Assembly (NCBI GenBank): GCA_029335875.2 | Contig: JARJMZ020000014.1 | Coordinates: 1-38,770, forward strand | Direction: 5' to 3' | From: Thermoprotei archaeon | Lineage (GTDB): Archaea; Thermoproteota; Thermoprotei_A; Sulfolobales; Acidilobaceae | DNA: 38,770 nucleotides | Shown: positions 25,383 to 33,692 of the stretch, piece after piece | How positions within the stretch are numbered: the stretch's first letter is position 1 | Layout: each line of letters starts with the position of its first letter | Program-made: the position numbers and the translations under genes | Notes under the pieces: model-generated | Databases searched by the model: none | Told to the model about the DNA's origin: nothing | Seen by the model: only the letters and a program-made list of their open reading frames with translations

Positions 25383-26318
25383 TTGAGTTGTAGCGATCTT
25401 GCTGTTGTGATCCCCGTCAAAGATGAGGAGGAGGGTTTGCCTCTCGTCTTGGAGGAGCTTTTTAGGGCTGGGGTGGAGGCTGGTAGGGTTATTGTTGTTG
25501 ATGGGGGTAGTAGGGATAGGACTGTTGAAGTTGCTAGGAAGTATGGTGTTATTGTTGTTAGTCAGAAGTATCCTGGTGGTAAGGCTGGCGGTGTTAAGGA
25601 TGGGATTGAAGCTTCTAAGTCTAGGTATGTTATTGTTATGGATGGCGATGCTACATACCCCGGGTATAGGGTTTGGGATTTTTGTAGGAAGCTTGAGGAG
25701 GGTTACGATATGGTTATTGGTGTTAGGAGGCCCGAGCCTAGGGCTATGAATCCTGTGTTTGCTTTTGGCAATAAGCTTCTAACTTTCTGGTTTAACTTGA
25801 ACTTCGGGACAAAACTTAGAGATGTTCTTAGCGGCATGTACGCTATTAGGGTTGAAGCTTTGAGCGATGCCGAGTGGGTGGCTAGGGTGTTTGAGGAGAA
25901 CAATGTTATCCTAGCATACCTCTTCGGTAGTAGGGCTAGAGGCTCTTGGGGGGAGGATAGCGACTACGACATAGCAGTGCTCTTCGGCAGGCCTGACGTG
26001 AGCGTTATTGACGAGATTAAGCTAGCCATGAAGTTAGCCAGAGAGCTTAAAGTGCCTCCAGACAAGGTGGATGTGGTGGCAGTAGACAAAGCAGACACAA
26101 TACTAAAAGCTAGGATACTTAAAGAAGGCATACCGATATACGAGAAATCCAGGGAGTTCAGAGTTAAATGGGAGAGGAGGGAATACCTAGAAATACTTAG
26201 ACAAACAGACCTACACGCCATCTACATAAACTCGAGACTACAACACTCAGAGAGGCTCAGACAGCTAAGAGTGAGGGAAGACCGAGAGCAAGCAGACCCT
26301 AAACAGGAATCCCACTAA
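25383..26318 (+). CDS. Chimera of a DPM-type glycosyltransferase and a nucleotidyltransferase
   Basis: 311 residues made of two unrelated pieces. Residues 1-158 are a GT2 domain of dolichyl-phosphate mannose synthase type: VVIPVKDEEEGLPLVLEELF, VIVVDGGSRDRTVEVARKYG, VIVMDGDATYPGY (DxD-like) and LRDVLSGMYAIRVEAL. The usual C-terminal strands of that enzyme are missing. From about residue 165 comes a small nucleotidyltransferase (MNT/antitoxin type): ENNVILAYLFGSRARGSWGE then DSDYDIAVLFG, with the GSx10DxD core and a third Asp in KVDVVAVDKAD. The join is in frame. A deletion between two genes explains it best; a real bifunctional enzyme is possible but less likely. Confidence 0.8.
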   Translation: MSCSDLAVVIPVKDEEEGLPLVLEELFRAGVEAGRVIVVDGGSRDRTVEVARKYGVIVVSQKYPGGKAGGVKDGIEASKSRYVIVMDGDATYPGYRVWDFCRKLEEGYDMVIGVRRPEPRAMNPVFAFGNKLLTFWFNLNFGTKLRDVLSGMYAIRVEALSDAEWVARVFEENNVILAYLFGSRARGSWGEDSDYDIAVLFGRPDVSVIDEIKLAMKLARELKVPPDKVDVVAVDKADTILKARILKEGIPIYEKSREFRVKWERREYLEILRQTDLHAIYINSRLQHSERLRQLRVREDREQADPKQESH

Positions 26319-26720
26319 GCCGTTAGAACATAATCCTTAACAGACCTCTGAAGGAGGCTAAGCTAGAATAGGTATAGGCACGTTCAAGCTGACATTTAAC
26401 CCCCATTTCAGAGTTTACAATGCCTTTAATATCGAAAAGAGGAACTCGCCAGCTACTATAAACTGTAAGCCTCGAGGAGAGCCCGAATAGCGCTCGCTCC
26501 TACACTAATCACACCACAACCAATATAGTAATGGAGCTTCCCATAAACGTTAAACTCGCCCGGAAGCCCTTTAGAAGCAAACACTCGGGAGCCATAGCCC
26601 GGCCCCTTAAACCCCTACCCATCTAGACCTTAGCCTCAATTTTCCCGAGAATTTCTCTGAGAAGCCTAGCAAGCGATACGGTAGCCCAGCATTTCTTACT
26701 ACCTCTCCCTTTAGGAGTGT
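26319..26720. other. Gene-poor stretch after the chimera
   Basis: No intact gene. A minus-strand remnant occupies 26461-26600. The first AAACACTC motif of the following repeat field appears at about 26577. Confidence 0.5.
26461..26600 (-). pseudogene. Remnant of an unidentified protein gene
   Basis: One minus-strand frame of about 45 codons is coherent (SRVFASKGLPGEFNVYGKLH then YYIGCGVISVGASAIRALLE) and ends in TAG. The frame further upstream is broken. The family is not recognised. Confidence 0.3.
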
Positions 26721-27506
26721 TTTTAGCCCCAGCCTGAGGGTTCAAACATCCTTTTTGTTGAGTAAGGGTGTTTGAGTGTGTGAGAAAGGGGTGGAAGCAT
26801 AGCCCAAGCTTATTTCGGATTGATAAGCCCAGCTTAGCCCCCCACTTCCTTTTAGGAGTAAACGCTTACATGGAAAGTGAGCCTCTCGTAAGCCCGTCAT
26901 CAAACCCTCCCTTACTCTTAGTATAGGAGTGTTTACTTTCAGAAACCTGGAAGAAGGCATCACAGGCTGTCTCCATAAAGACAGTCTTTAAACCCCTGAG
27001 TGCATGCTCAGAGGCCGGGGCTATGGGGGCTAAAGGCGAACACCCCCTAGGAGCTCGGGCTTCCTTATAGTAGGGGGGAGAGTGTTTGACTTTGAGATCC
27101 TCAAGGTGCCGGCCTCTAGGGTCTGAAGGCAAACCCTCTCCTATAAGGTGGTAGGGACGTCCGGGTTGTGACACTCAAATATCAGCTAAGGACTCTAAAC
27201 CCATGACCCTCCCATAGTGCCGGCATACTCCTAGAAATCACCTACTAAAAGGGAGTTTCTAGGAGAGGGATTGCTTTAAGTGGGAGTTTCGATTTCTAAG
27301 AGCTAAACCCCCGGGCTGTGGGGACCGATACCACACCTTACATAAGAGGGTAAGTGGGGCTTGCTCGAGGAGGGGGCTTAGCTACTCTAAGCCCTGAGCT
27401 CGTGGAAGATCCATTTGATGAGCTATAAACACGGCCCCCCAGGAGTGTTTGATTTAAGCCCATAATGCCGGGATCTTTCAGGCTTCTACTTCCCCGCTAA
27501 AATATC

Positions 27507-27876
27507 TTTCACACTTTTCACACTCATATGAAAAATCTTTTCATTTTTTCACACCTATATGAAACGGCGTTTCATATCCTTTACAGTGAAACACCCACAC
27601 GCTTCAGTCGGGGCCTGAAAACCGAAGCAGTGAAACACTCCAAACTAGAGTACTTGAATAGTTTGAATATACGTGGAGGGTGGGAGGGGGGAGGGTATGG
27701 TAGATTCTACAGTGTTTCAAGCCCCCGGACTGAAACGCGTGAATGTTTCACGGTAAAAGAAACGGGATATGAAACGCTGGGTGTTTCAGCTTTTCACTCT
27801 GAGAGAAACGATATGAAAGGTGTTTCATATAGGTGTGAAACGGCCTTTTCATATGAGTGTGAAAAGTGTGAAAAAG
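27507..27876. repeat. Long imperfect inverted repeat rich in GTTTCA/TGAAAC
   Basis: The left end TTCACACTTTTCACACTCAT (from about 27508) has its exact complement at the right end (about 27852-27871). Similarity continues inward through CACCTATATGAAAC, CGTTTCATATC, GTGAAACACCCA and CACGC(G)TTCAGTC to arms of roughly 130-150 bases with small indels. The arms enclose about 75 bases rich in G. GTTTCA or TGAAAC occurs more than ten times. A 128-codon open frame across it follows the repeat and is not believed to be a gene. Confidence 0.75.
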
Positions 27877-28623
27877 GCTTCCACGCCTGGGCTGAAAGGT
27901 GTGAAAGGCGTTAGAGGCCTCCGTCCTTAGGCTCGAGCCTAGAGACTGCAGCGTGTTTTAGCCCCCTAAGGCTTGGGTGTTTGATTTCAACCCCCATAGC
28001 CCCGGGCTTTAAGCCCCATACCTCTCCAGGATGGGCCGGGCTCTAAGGGGGGCTTAAAAGGCAAACACTCTCCCTACAGTGTTATTGGGGTTAAAACAGC
28101 CCATAGTGCCCGGCCCCATAGCCCCGGGTTTAGCCCTCAAAACAAACACTCCTACTACTTCCTAGAAGGTATTGGGGACTAGCCCCCCAAGTGTTTACTT
28201 CCAGCCCCCTACCTGGAACTAAGGGGTTTGGTGTTTAAATTGTGATATTTATAAACGTCAACACCACAAGTTTAAGGTTAACCTTAAGCCGGGGAACAAA
28301 CCCTCCCTAGGGTGCTGGGGCCATTAAGGCTGGGAAGCCTTGAGCTTAGTGCCGGGGGCCTAGGAGGTTTCATCATATGGGCGGGAGGGTTTAGCCATAG
28401 GCTATTCTCCCATTTTGAGATCAAGCCTTAAACCCGCAAATCAGCATTCTAGAGGCTCTCCCCACCTATAAGCCTTCTCTATGCACTTTTCACAGTTCGC
28501 AATGACATAAAGTGACTGCGCCTTGGAAAGGCTTTATTGGGGCAACCTAAAGTCTAGGGGGGAGGGTGTAGGTGAGTTTCTAGAGTAGCTCTCAACACTA
28601 GCTAGCCCCCCTAAGCCTAGAGA

Positions 28624-28684
28624 GTTGAGCGTTTCAGTTTCAGAAATGAAACACGTACTGTTTCAGTTTCCTGAAACTAAAGCG
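28624..28684. repeat. Short cluster of GTTTCA/TGAAAC inverted motifs
   Basis: CGTTTCAGTTTCAGAAATGA and CTGTTTCAGTTTCCTGAAAC each form small palindromes of the same motif that dominates the large inverted repeat about 0.8 kb upstream. Confidence 0.5.
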
Positions 28685-29770
28685 AGCACCCTACCCAGTT
28701 TCTTTAAGGTAGTAGGTGAGGCTTACTCTTAGACCCTTCAAAGTGTCGGGGCTAGCTTATAGCCACGGGCCCCGGCATTGAAACCCAGGCTTAACCCCTA
28801 ATACGCAGACTGCCCGCTACGCAATTTCCAGAAGCAAAGCCTTAGGCCTTTAAGGCTTGAGTAAGGCTTGAGGGCTAGCCTTTGGGGGCTTAGTGCCCGG
28901 ACATGTAGGGCTAGAAACAAACACTCAAGGAAGATAGAAGTGTTTGCTTCCAGACCCCTTAAAGCCCCGAGGTTATTTAGGGAGGCTCCCCTACCTGGAA
29001 GGGGGTCAATAAGTGAGTGTTTACCCTGATAAGGGCCTAAACTCCGAATCTAAAAAACCCCATATTCCTATTAGGCTAAGATACCGGGGCTATGGAGGCC
29101 TCAATGACAAACACTCCTCTAAGAAGGCTGAAACGTTAATCCGTCAGCCCCACACCCTGGCTAGTGAAACGTATGCTAGGCGAGAGCTTCCATAGAAAAT
29201 AGGGATACCTGAAGGGTGGGAGGATAGGACGTGGTAAGTTTCTAACGTAGTGTTAAGTGCAGAGCTAACGGGAGCTAATGATATTATTGGATAGAGGGGT
29301 TAACGATAGCCTCGAACCTGTAAGAAAGCCTACCATATAATAGAAGTGTTTGCCCTTTAAGTGCCGGCATCTTAGAGCCTCAAAACAGACCCTCCAGGCC
29401 TCGGCATCATACCCGGGCCTACGGGATGCTCCCATTATGAGCCCCATAGCCTTGGCGTCTTAGACCCTCAGACCCCTAAAGCCGATACCACAAGCTTCCC
29501 CCATAAAAGCTGGCGTTAAACCCCCGAGTTTTCCCCTCTTAGCCTCCTAATGCCCCGGGGCTAGGCAAACCCTGGAGAGTGTTTGATGCCAGAGTTGTGA
29601 GGTCTACAATGAATGAGCGGTAGAAGCGGCATAGTGGAGGCTTTAGCTAATAGGGGCTCCATATGCTCGGGCCTTATATGAGGGTTTGATTTTGAGACCT
29701 TTCTATGGTGCCGGCATCATAGCAGGCGTTTTTCCGCTTAGTTTCCGCTAGCTTACTAATTGTGAGGCAT

Positions 29771-29981
29771 CGGCCGCTCAGAATTTGTAAGGGAATTCTA
29801 CTTTTAGAGCTCCATTAACAGTAGTTTGGAAGTGGAAGGGCTCTCACAAGCTTCAACTACGCTCCCTTATAGGGGTACAGCCTCCTATCAATAGTCCTCT
29901 TAAGCGAGCTTAAACATCCATAAGCTTGAAAACTTCCCAGTATGGTTCATGAAATTACTTAAGTTTTAACCTAATTTTAAG
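29771..29981. other. Intergenic stretch before the second mini-array
   Basis: No gene seen; it becomes A/T-rich towards the array leader, as leaders do. Confidence 0.4.
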
Positions 29982-30093
29982 TGCGTGGGGAAATAACAAA
30001 GCAAACCAGCCTAAATAACAAAGAACTAAAAGTTAAGTTCGCGTTTGCCCAGCAAGTGCTCCACGTAGTGCCTAAATAACAAAGAACTAAAAG
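29982..30093 (+). CRISPR. Two-repeat CRISPR-like mini-array with leader end
   Basis: AAATAACAAAGAACTAAAAG occurs at 30013-30032 and 30074-30093, both preceded by CT, so the repeat may be 22 bases. The period is 61 and the spacer 30033-30071 is 39 bases. Upstream, AAATAACAAAGCAAACCAGC (29991-30010) is a leader end nearly identical to that of the array at 36.7 kb and contains a degenerate half-repeat. Read on the minus strand, the spacer is open (HYVEHLLGKREL) and carries on the frame of the gene fragment beyond the distal repeat. Confidence 0.75.
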
Positions 30094-30154
30094 AGTGCTC
30101 TACGTAGTCGATAGCATTGTAGAATGTAGCCTTAACGTAGATATGCCTCAGCAT
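30094..30154 (-). pseudogene. 5' gene fragment cut off at the mini-array
   Basis: ATG 30154, five bases after GGTG and with a TATA-like TATAAAG some 25 bases further up, opens MLRHIYVKATFYNAIDYVEH and then meets the repeat. The frame passes through the repeat (SFSSLLFR) and into the spacer, where YVEH is repeated and followed by LLGKREL. The start (x-R-x-I/V-Y/W-V-K-A) resembles that of the retropepsin-like protein at 37328, so both may belong to one family; this is tentative. Confidence 0.5.
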
Positions 30155-30467
30155 GCTTGCACCAATAGAAAATATCGCTTTATACACTTTAAAATTTTAG
30201 TCCTACACACTCCTTCTCATGTCTCCTGGGGCCTGCATCTACCTTCCGGAAATGACTATAAAGGGTGGTAGCCGGGAATAAATGCCGGTCGGAGATTGAG
30301 CTTGAAGACTTCGGGGGGCTTGGAGGCTCGTGTTTGACTGTTGCACTTTAACCTGGAAGCTCTCGCCTAGTATTCTCATTTCTCCGTGCTTTAGCTGGGG
30401 AGTTGACGCTGGTGGGGGGCTGTAGCGCGTATTTAAGCCTCTTTCATAAACACTATACTCCTGGTGT
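30155..30467. other. Intergenic region
   Basis: Holds the promoter of the 30154 fragment (TATAAAG and a T/A-rich stretch near 30180-30200) and no intact gene. An open minus-strand frame here, extending into the next gene, is a shadow. Confidence 0.4.
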
Positions 30468-30893
30468 TTGCTTTTCTTGTCTCTAGCTTTGATCATTGAC
30501 GAGTTGAGGAGAGATAGGAAGATTAGGGAGGAGTTCATATCTGAGATAATGCCGGATGTAATTGTTAGGCTGGCGTTAGACAGGGATTTGAGGATATCGC
30601 TCTTAAGGGCCATAGCTGGGGAGGTTGCGACTAAGGACGACTTGAAAGATTTGGAGTCGAGGTTGAAGGATTATGTAGATAAGAAGATAGACGATTTAAA
30701 GAGTTATGTAGACTTGAGGTTCGAATCTGTCAATGCGAGGATAGATAGCTTAGATAAGAGGATAGACGATCTGAATAGGAGGGTTGACGATGTAAGCAGG
30801 AACGTTAGGGCAACATTAATCGCGATACTCATAACGTTACTAGCAACAATAATAGTCCCGCTACTATTGAGGGCTTTAGGGCTGATAACTTAG
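30468..30893 (+). CDS. Coiled-coil protein with a C-terminal membrane anchor
   Basis: About 125-141 residues. The first 45 form helices (IDELRRDRKIREEFISEIM), residues 50-110 are a heptad coiled coil (DLKDLESRLKDYVDKKIDDL, then RIDSLDKRIDDLNRRVDDVS), and the last 25 are one hydrophobic helix (ATLIAILITLLATIIVPLLL). The first half resembles the N-terminal part of archaeal DUF3782-type proteins, but the nuclease domain is replaced by an anchor. The start is unclear: TTG 30468 gives a hydrophobic N-terminus, and a later TTG near LIIDELRR is also possible. The partial gene at 38508 is of similar type. Confidence 0.65.
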   Translation: MLFLSLALIIDELRRDRKIREEFISEIMPDVIVRLALDRDLRISLLRAIAGEVATKDDLKDLESRLKDYVDKKIDDLKSYVDLRFESVNARIDSLDKRIDDLNRRVDDVSRNVRATLIAILITLLATIIVPLLLRALGLIT

Positions 30894-31014
30894 CCTCCCA
30901 CAGCCCGCAATGGAGACAGCTCAACTCCACGGGAAAAGTTTAGATTTCAATGTAACCCGAGAAGGCCCGCCATCTTATCTGGAGCTGTATCCTGATAAGT
31001 CTAATAAGTGGGGT

Positions 31015-31995
31015 TTATGTTGGCGTTCTAGGGGTTAGCCTTAACTCTTTTGCTAGGCTTTCCGCCGTTAGTTTTACCGCTTCCCTGCTTGATAGCTTGG
31101 GTTTCCATCCTGTATCCCTCACTATCTTGTCTATGCTTAGTAGCATTAGTTTCACGTCTCCAGGCCACCCTCTCCCGTCTGGTGTTCCGGGTTTGAATAT
31201 GTATTCTACCTTCTCTAGTCCTAGTGTTTCAACTACTATGTCTGCTATCTCCCTCACTGTTATCCAGTCTGTGTTACCCACGTTGTACGTTATTGTCTGC
31301 TCTCCTATACCCTCTATTCTATTGAAGGCTGCTATCGTAGCTTCTATAGAGTCTGATATGTGTAGGTAGCTTTTCCTCTGACTCCCGTCTCCCAGGATTT
31401 CGAGTGTTTGGGGGTTTCTTGATAGTTTCACTAGAAAGTCGTATATGGCCCCGTGTCTCAGCCTTGGACCTACTATGTTAGCGTATCTTAGTATGAGGCA
31501 TTTCATATTGTAGAGTCTGGCGTACGTCTCGCATAGAACCTCTCCCATCGCCTTAGTGGCCCCGTAGACGCTTATGGGCTTGAGGGGGTGATCTTCGGGG
31601 GTTGGCATTATGGTGGCGTCACCGTAAACAGTGCTGCTAGATGCGAAAACGAATATTTTAACGCCTGAGATCCTGGAAGCTTCGAGAACATTGGCTGTAG
31701 CGGTAACATTCTGGTGGTAATGGTCTAGAGGGCCCCTAAGGCTATGCCTAACCTCGGGGTTAGCCGCGAAATGAAAAACAGCGTAGGAGCCTTTGAAAGC
31801 CTCAACCCAAGAACCGGGCTCCCTCAAATCACTCCCAACAACTTCAAGGTGGGGGCTGTCCAGGAGCCTAGCCAGATTACTAAGGCTACCGCTAGAGAAA
31901 TTATCGATAACAATAACGCTGAAACCGGCATCTAGGAGGGCTTCACAAAGAAAGCTCCCCAGGAACCCGGCGCCCCCAGTAACAATAACCTTCAA
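31015..31995 (-). CDS. NAD-dependent sugar epimerase/dehydratase, UDP-glucose 4-epimerase-like
   Basis: Extended short-chain dehydrogenase of 326 residues. It has KVIVTGGAGFLGSFLCEALL (NAD loop), VIVIDNFSSG with the Asp that selects NAD, HFAANPEVRHS, the catalytic SSSTVYGD and YGATKAMGE (Tyr/Lys), RYANIVGPRLRHG and the C-terminal LSIDKIVRDTGWKP. GalE is the best match; other epimerases and decarboxylases of the family cannot be excluded. It probably supplies UDP-galactose or a related sugar for surface glycans. TTG 31995 follows GGGGTG. Confidence 0.85.
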   Translation of the reverse strand: MKVIVTGGAGFLGSFLCEALLDAGFSVIVIDNFSSGSLSNLARLLDSPHLEVVGSDLREPGSWVEAFKGSYAVFHFAANPEVRHSLRGPLDHYHQNVTATANVLEASRISGVKIFVFASSSTVYGDATIMPTPEDHPLKPISVYGATKAMGEVLCETYARLYNMKCLILRYANIVGPRLRHGAIYDFLVKLSRNPQTLEILGDGSQRKSYLHISDSIEATIAAFNRIEGIGEQTITYNVGNTDWITVREIADIVVETLGLEKVEYIFKPGTPDGRGWPGDVKLMLLSIDKIVRDTGWKPKLSSREAVKLTAESLAKELRLTPRTPT

Positions 31996-32068
31996 AAGCT
32001 AACACCCCGGTAAACACGGAGCCCTAGAGGGGTTAAAGCGGCAACCAGAGGGGAACTCTAATAGGCTG

Positions 32069-32596
32069 TTAAACACCCCTCCCCACCTTCCCAGCCAGGA
32101 ACTCTACTAGGAGAGCTGCCGCTACTGCCAGGGCTATTACAACCCCATACTCCGAGACTATGGGGCCCTCTATGAAATACCTCCTTGTGAATTCTAGGGG
32201 CGCAGACTCTATGGATATTGCTGGGATCAGGGCTACATCCCCGCTGGAGAGGAGGCCGTTAACGTTAATCTTGACAGCGTGAGATAAGCCTATGAGAGGC
32301 CAGAGGACGGGGGTCGGAGACGTGAGCGCATCCATAACAATGTGAGTCGCGTAGAGAGCGAAGACCACAGAGACAGGGATCACCGCCGACTTCGAAAACC
32401 ACACTGTAACAGCGAGGACTAAAACACCAGCCACCATGGTTAAGACAAGGCTGTGGGTAACCCACCTATGAACCAGGAACAAAACATCAACATCGGGGAG
32501 GAGGCCCGCTAAAGCTATGAAAGCGGCAACCCTAAACCTGAAAACCCTACTAGCAACGAGGAGGCTTAGAGCATAGTGAGTAAGCAGGTCTGGCAC
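32069..32596 (-). CDS. Membrane-bound metal-dependent hydrolase family protein (DUF457/YdjM)
   Basis: About 175 residues and five helices. The family's polar pattern is present: THYALS near the start, AGLLPDVDVLF (Asp pair), HRWVTHSLVL (two His) and THIVMDALTSPTPVLWPLI. These residues are predicted to bind metal within the membrane. I start at GTG 32596 behind GAGGTG; a TTG at 32611 is in frame. The substrate is unknown. Confidence 0.78.
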   Translation of the reverse strand: MPDLLTHYALSLLVASRVFRFRVAAFIALAGLLPDVDVLFLVHRWVTHSLVLTMVAGVLVLAVTVWFSKSAVIPVSVVFALYATHIVMDALTSPTPVLWPLIGLSHAVKINVNGLLSSGDVALIPAISIESAPLEFTRRYFIEGPIVSEYGVVIALAVAAALLVEFLAGKVGRGV

Positions 32597-32689
32597 AAGA
32601 CCACACCTCAAGACACGCTAGTTGGAGACTCTAAAGGTTTAAATGTGTAATGCTACTTAAAGGAGAATATGGAGCACACTAGAATAGTT

Positions 32690-33001
32690 TCAGCTCCCCT
32701 CCTTCTTTACCTCCGACTCAAGCTTCTTGAGCTCCTCCTCAATCTCCTTCTCAATCTCCTCTATAGGCTTCGGCGGCGGGGTCGTCGCTAGAGTGTAGCC
32801 TATCCAAGCTAGTATCCCGAAGACCCCTAAGACCCCAATCATCACAGTGAGCCTTATTATGAACTCTGTTATTGTCAAGCCTATAACTGGGACGTATATG
32901 TTTGGGGGTATGAATAGGAGCCAGAAATAAGCCAAGATCACAATTACAGAGACAACCATCAACAATATACCTATAGCCCTATCGCTAACCAAATCCCACA
33001 C
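32690..33001 (-). CDS. Small membrane protein with an acidic C-terminal helix
   Basis: 103 residues: two helices (about 10-32 and 40-70), a PPPKP hinge, and a highly charged helix IEEIEKEIEEELKKLESEVK. GTG 33001 follows AGGAGG, and a TATA-like TATTTAAATT lies at 33029-33038. Similar small proteins occur singly in many Thermoproteota genomes, without known function. Confidence 0.65.
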   Translation of the reverse strand: MWDLVSDRAIGILLMVVSVIVILAYFWLLFIPPNIYVPVIGLTITEFIIRLTVMIGVLGVFGILAWIGYTLATTPPPKPIEEIEKEIEEELKKLESEVKKEGS

Positions 33002-33199
33002 CTTCCTCCTAAAGAATGTTTAGGGGGTATTTAAATTTAACTCCACACAGCCCGGACAGCCCTTTCGAGAATCCATAAAAGCCTCCCGGCTAGCGTCAGC
33101 TCAGCTATTAAGAGTCCAGCGCCTACAACCCCTCATATACTATTAAGCTCTAAAACCGCGTATTCCATTCCCAAAGAGCCTTACCCCCAACTCTTATCA

Positions 33200-33400
33200 C
33201 GACCATGCCCGCCCAGTTGCACCCCATCCCGTCTAGCCCCTGCCGATGCAGCCGCCAGAACCCCATACCATGGGTGTTTTGGTCCTTTCCCATGATATTG
33301 GGCCCGGCTTCCCCCTCAGCCCGTTGGGAGCTCCATAGGTTGGCGCCGCAGGGCCGCCTGCGCCCGCCTCTGATAGCCGATCATAGAGGCGGGCTAGTAT
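33200..33400. ncRNA. Candidate structured RNA, GC-rich
   Basis: In an otherwise A/T-rich spacer (33002-33692) this stretch is strikingly GC-rich and forms hairpins: CATGGG/CCCATG at 33269-33294, CGCAGG/CCTGCG with a 4-base loop at 33347-33362, and CCCGCCTCT/AGAGGCGGG with a 13-base loop at 33363-33393. Two overlapping open frames on opposite strands look like by-products of the composition. I could not find the conserved cores of SRP RNA, RNase P RNA or 5S rRNA on either strand, so its identity and strand are open. Confidence 0.4.
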
Positions 33401-33692
33401 AACGGGGGGCCTTGAAACAACTCTAAGCAACCATTTCACATTATTATGCTCTTACTCCCCTCTTAACTACCGTGTTCTCAGGAACTATTAGGTGGTTTAA
33501 GGTTGAAGTGCGCGGGACGAGGGAGCCCTATGTTGGGGCTTCAGTTTGGTCGTGGATTCTCTTGGCGGCTAGAGTTTTCAGGGAGCTCTGTTACTGTGGT
33601 GTCTTTCGTGGGTGCCAGTGTATTGTGGATAGTGGTGTAGTTTTATGTATACTTAAGGCTTGCTCTAACCCTGATACTTTGAGGTGGTTGTT

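Larger units (their letters stand above)
26700..29770. repeat. Field of interspersed ~50-60 bp palindromic elements
   Basis: About 3 kb without a convincing gene, in which a motif (A/G)AGTGTTTG recurs on one strand and its complement CAAACACTC on the other, more than 20 times in all. Well-preserved units pair the two around a GTGCCGGC centre, for example 27080-27138 (GAGTGTTTGACTTTGAG ... CAAACCCTC) and 29342-29395 (AGTGTTTGCC ... GTGCCGGCAT ... CAGACCCTC). Many half units stand alone (26717, 26926, 27442, 27976, 28062, 28140, 28911, 28941, 29014, 29106, 29578). The internal arms are related too, with TTT.AG.CC against GG.CT.AA. The role is unknown. Confidence 0.65.

Noticed and set aside
27528..27914. 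128-codon open frame across the large inverted repeat
   Set aside because: Its sequence simply mirrors the inverted repeat (many Phe-His/Cys-Glu repeats from TTTCA/TGAAA), with no ribosome site and no domain.
26700..29770. CRISPR array
   Set aside because: The AGTGTTTG motifs are in both orientations with irregular spacing; no constant repeat-spacer period.
26700..29770. Replication origin
   Set aside because: Inverted motifs are suggestive, but no canonical origin recognition box and no orc1/cdc6 gene is present; kept only as a possibility.
30239..30613. 124-codon minus-strand frame
   Set aside because: Overlaps the coiled-coil gene head in antisense; low-complexity Ser/Leu with no support.
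33200..33400. SRP RNA, RNase P RNA or 5S rRNA
   Set aside because: Searched by eye on both strands for the GGAAG..AGCAG SRP loop, the RNase P core and 5S core motifs; none found.
33205..33439. Two overlapping opposite open frames
   Set aside because: They arise from high GC; Pro/Arg/Gly composition, no start signals; better explained by a structured RNA.
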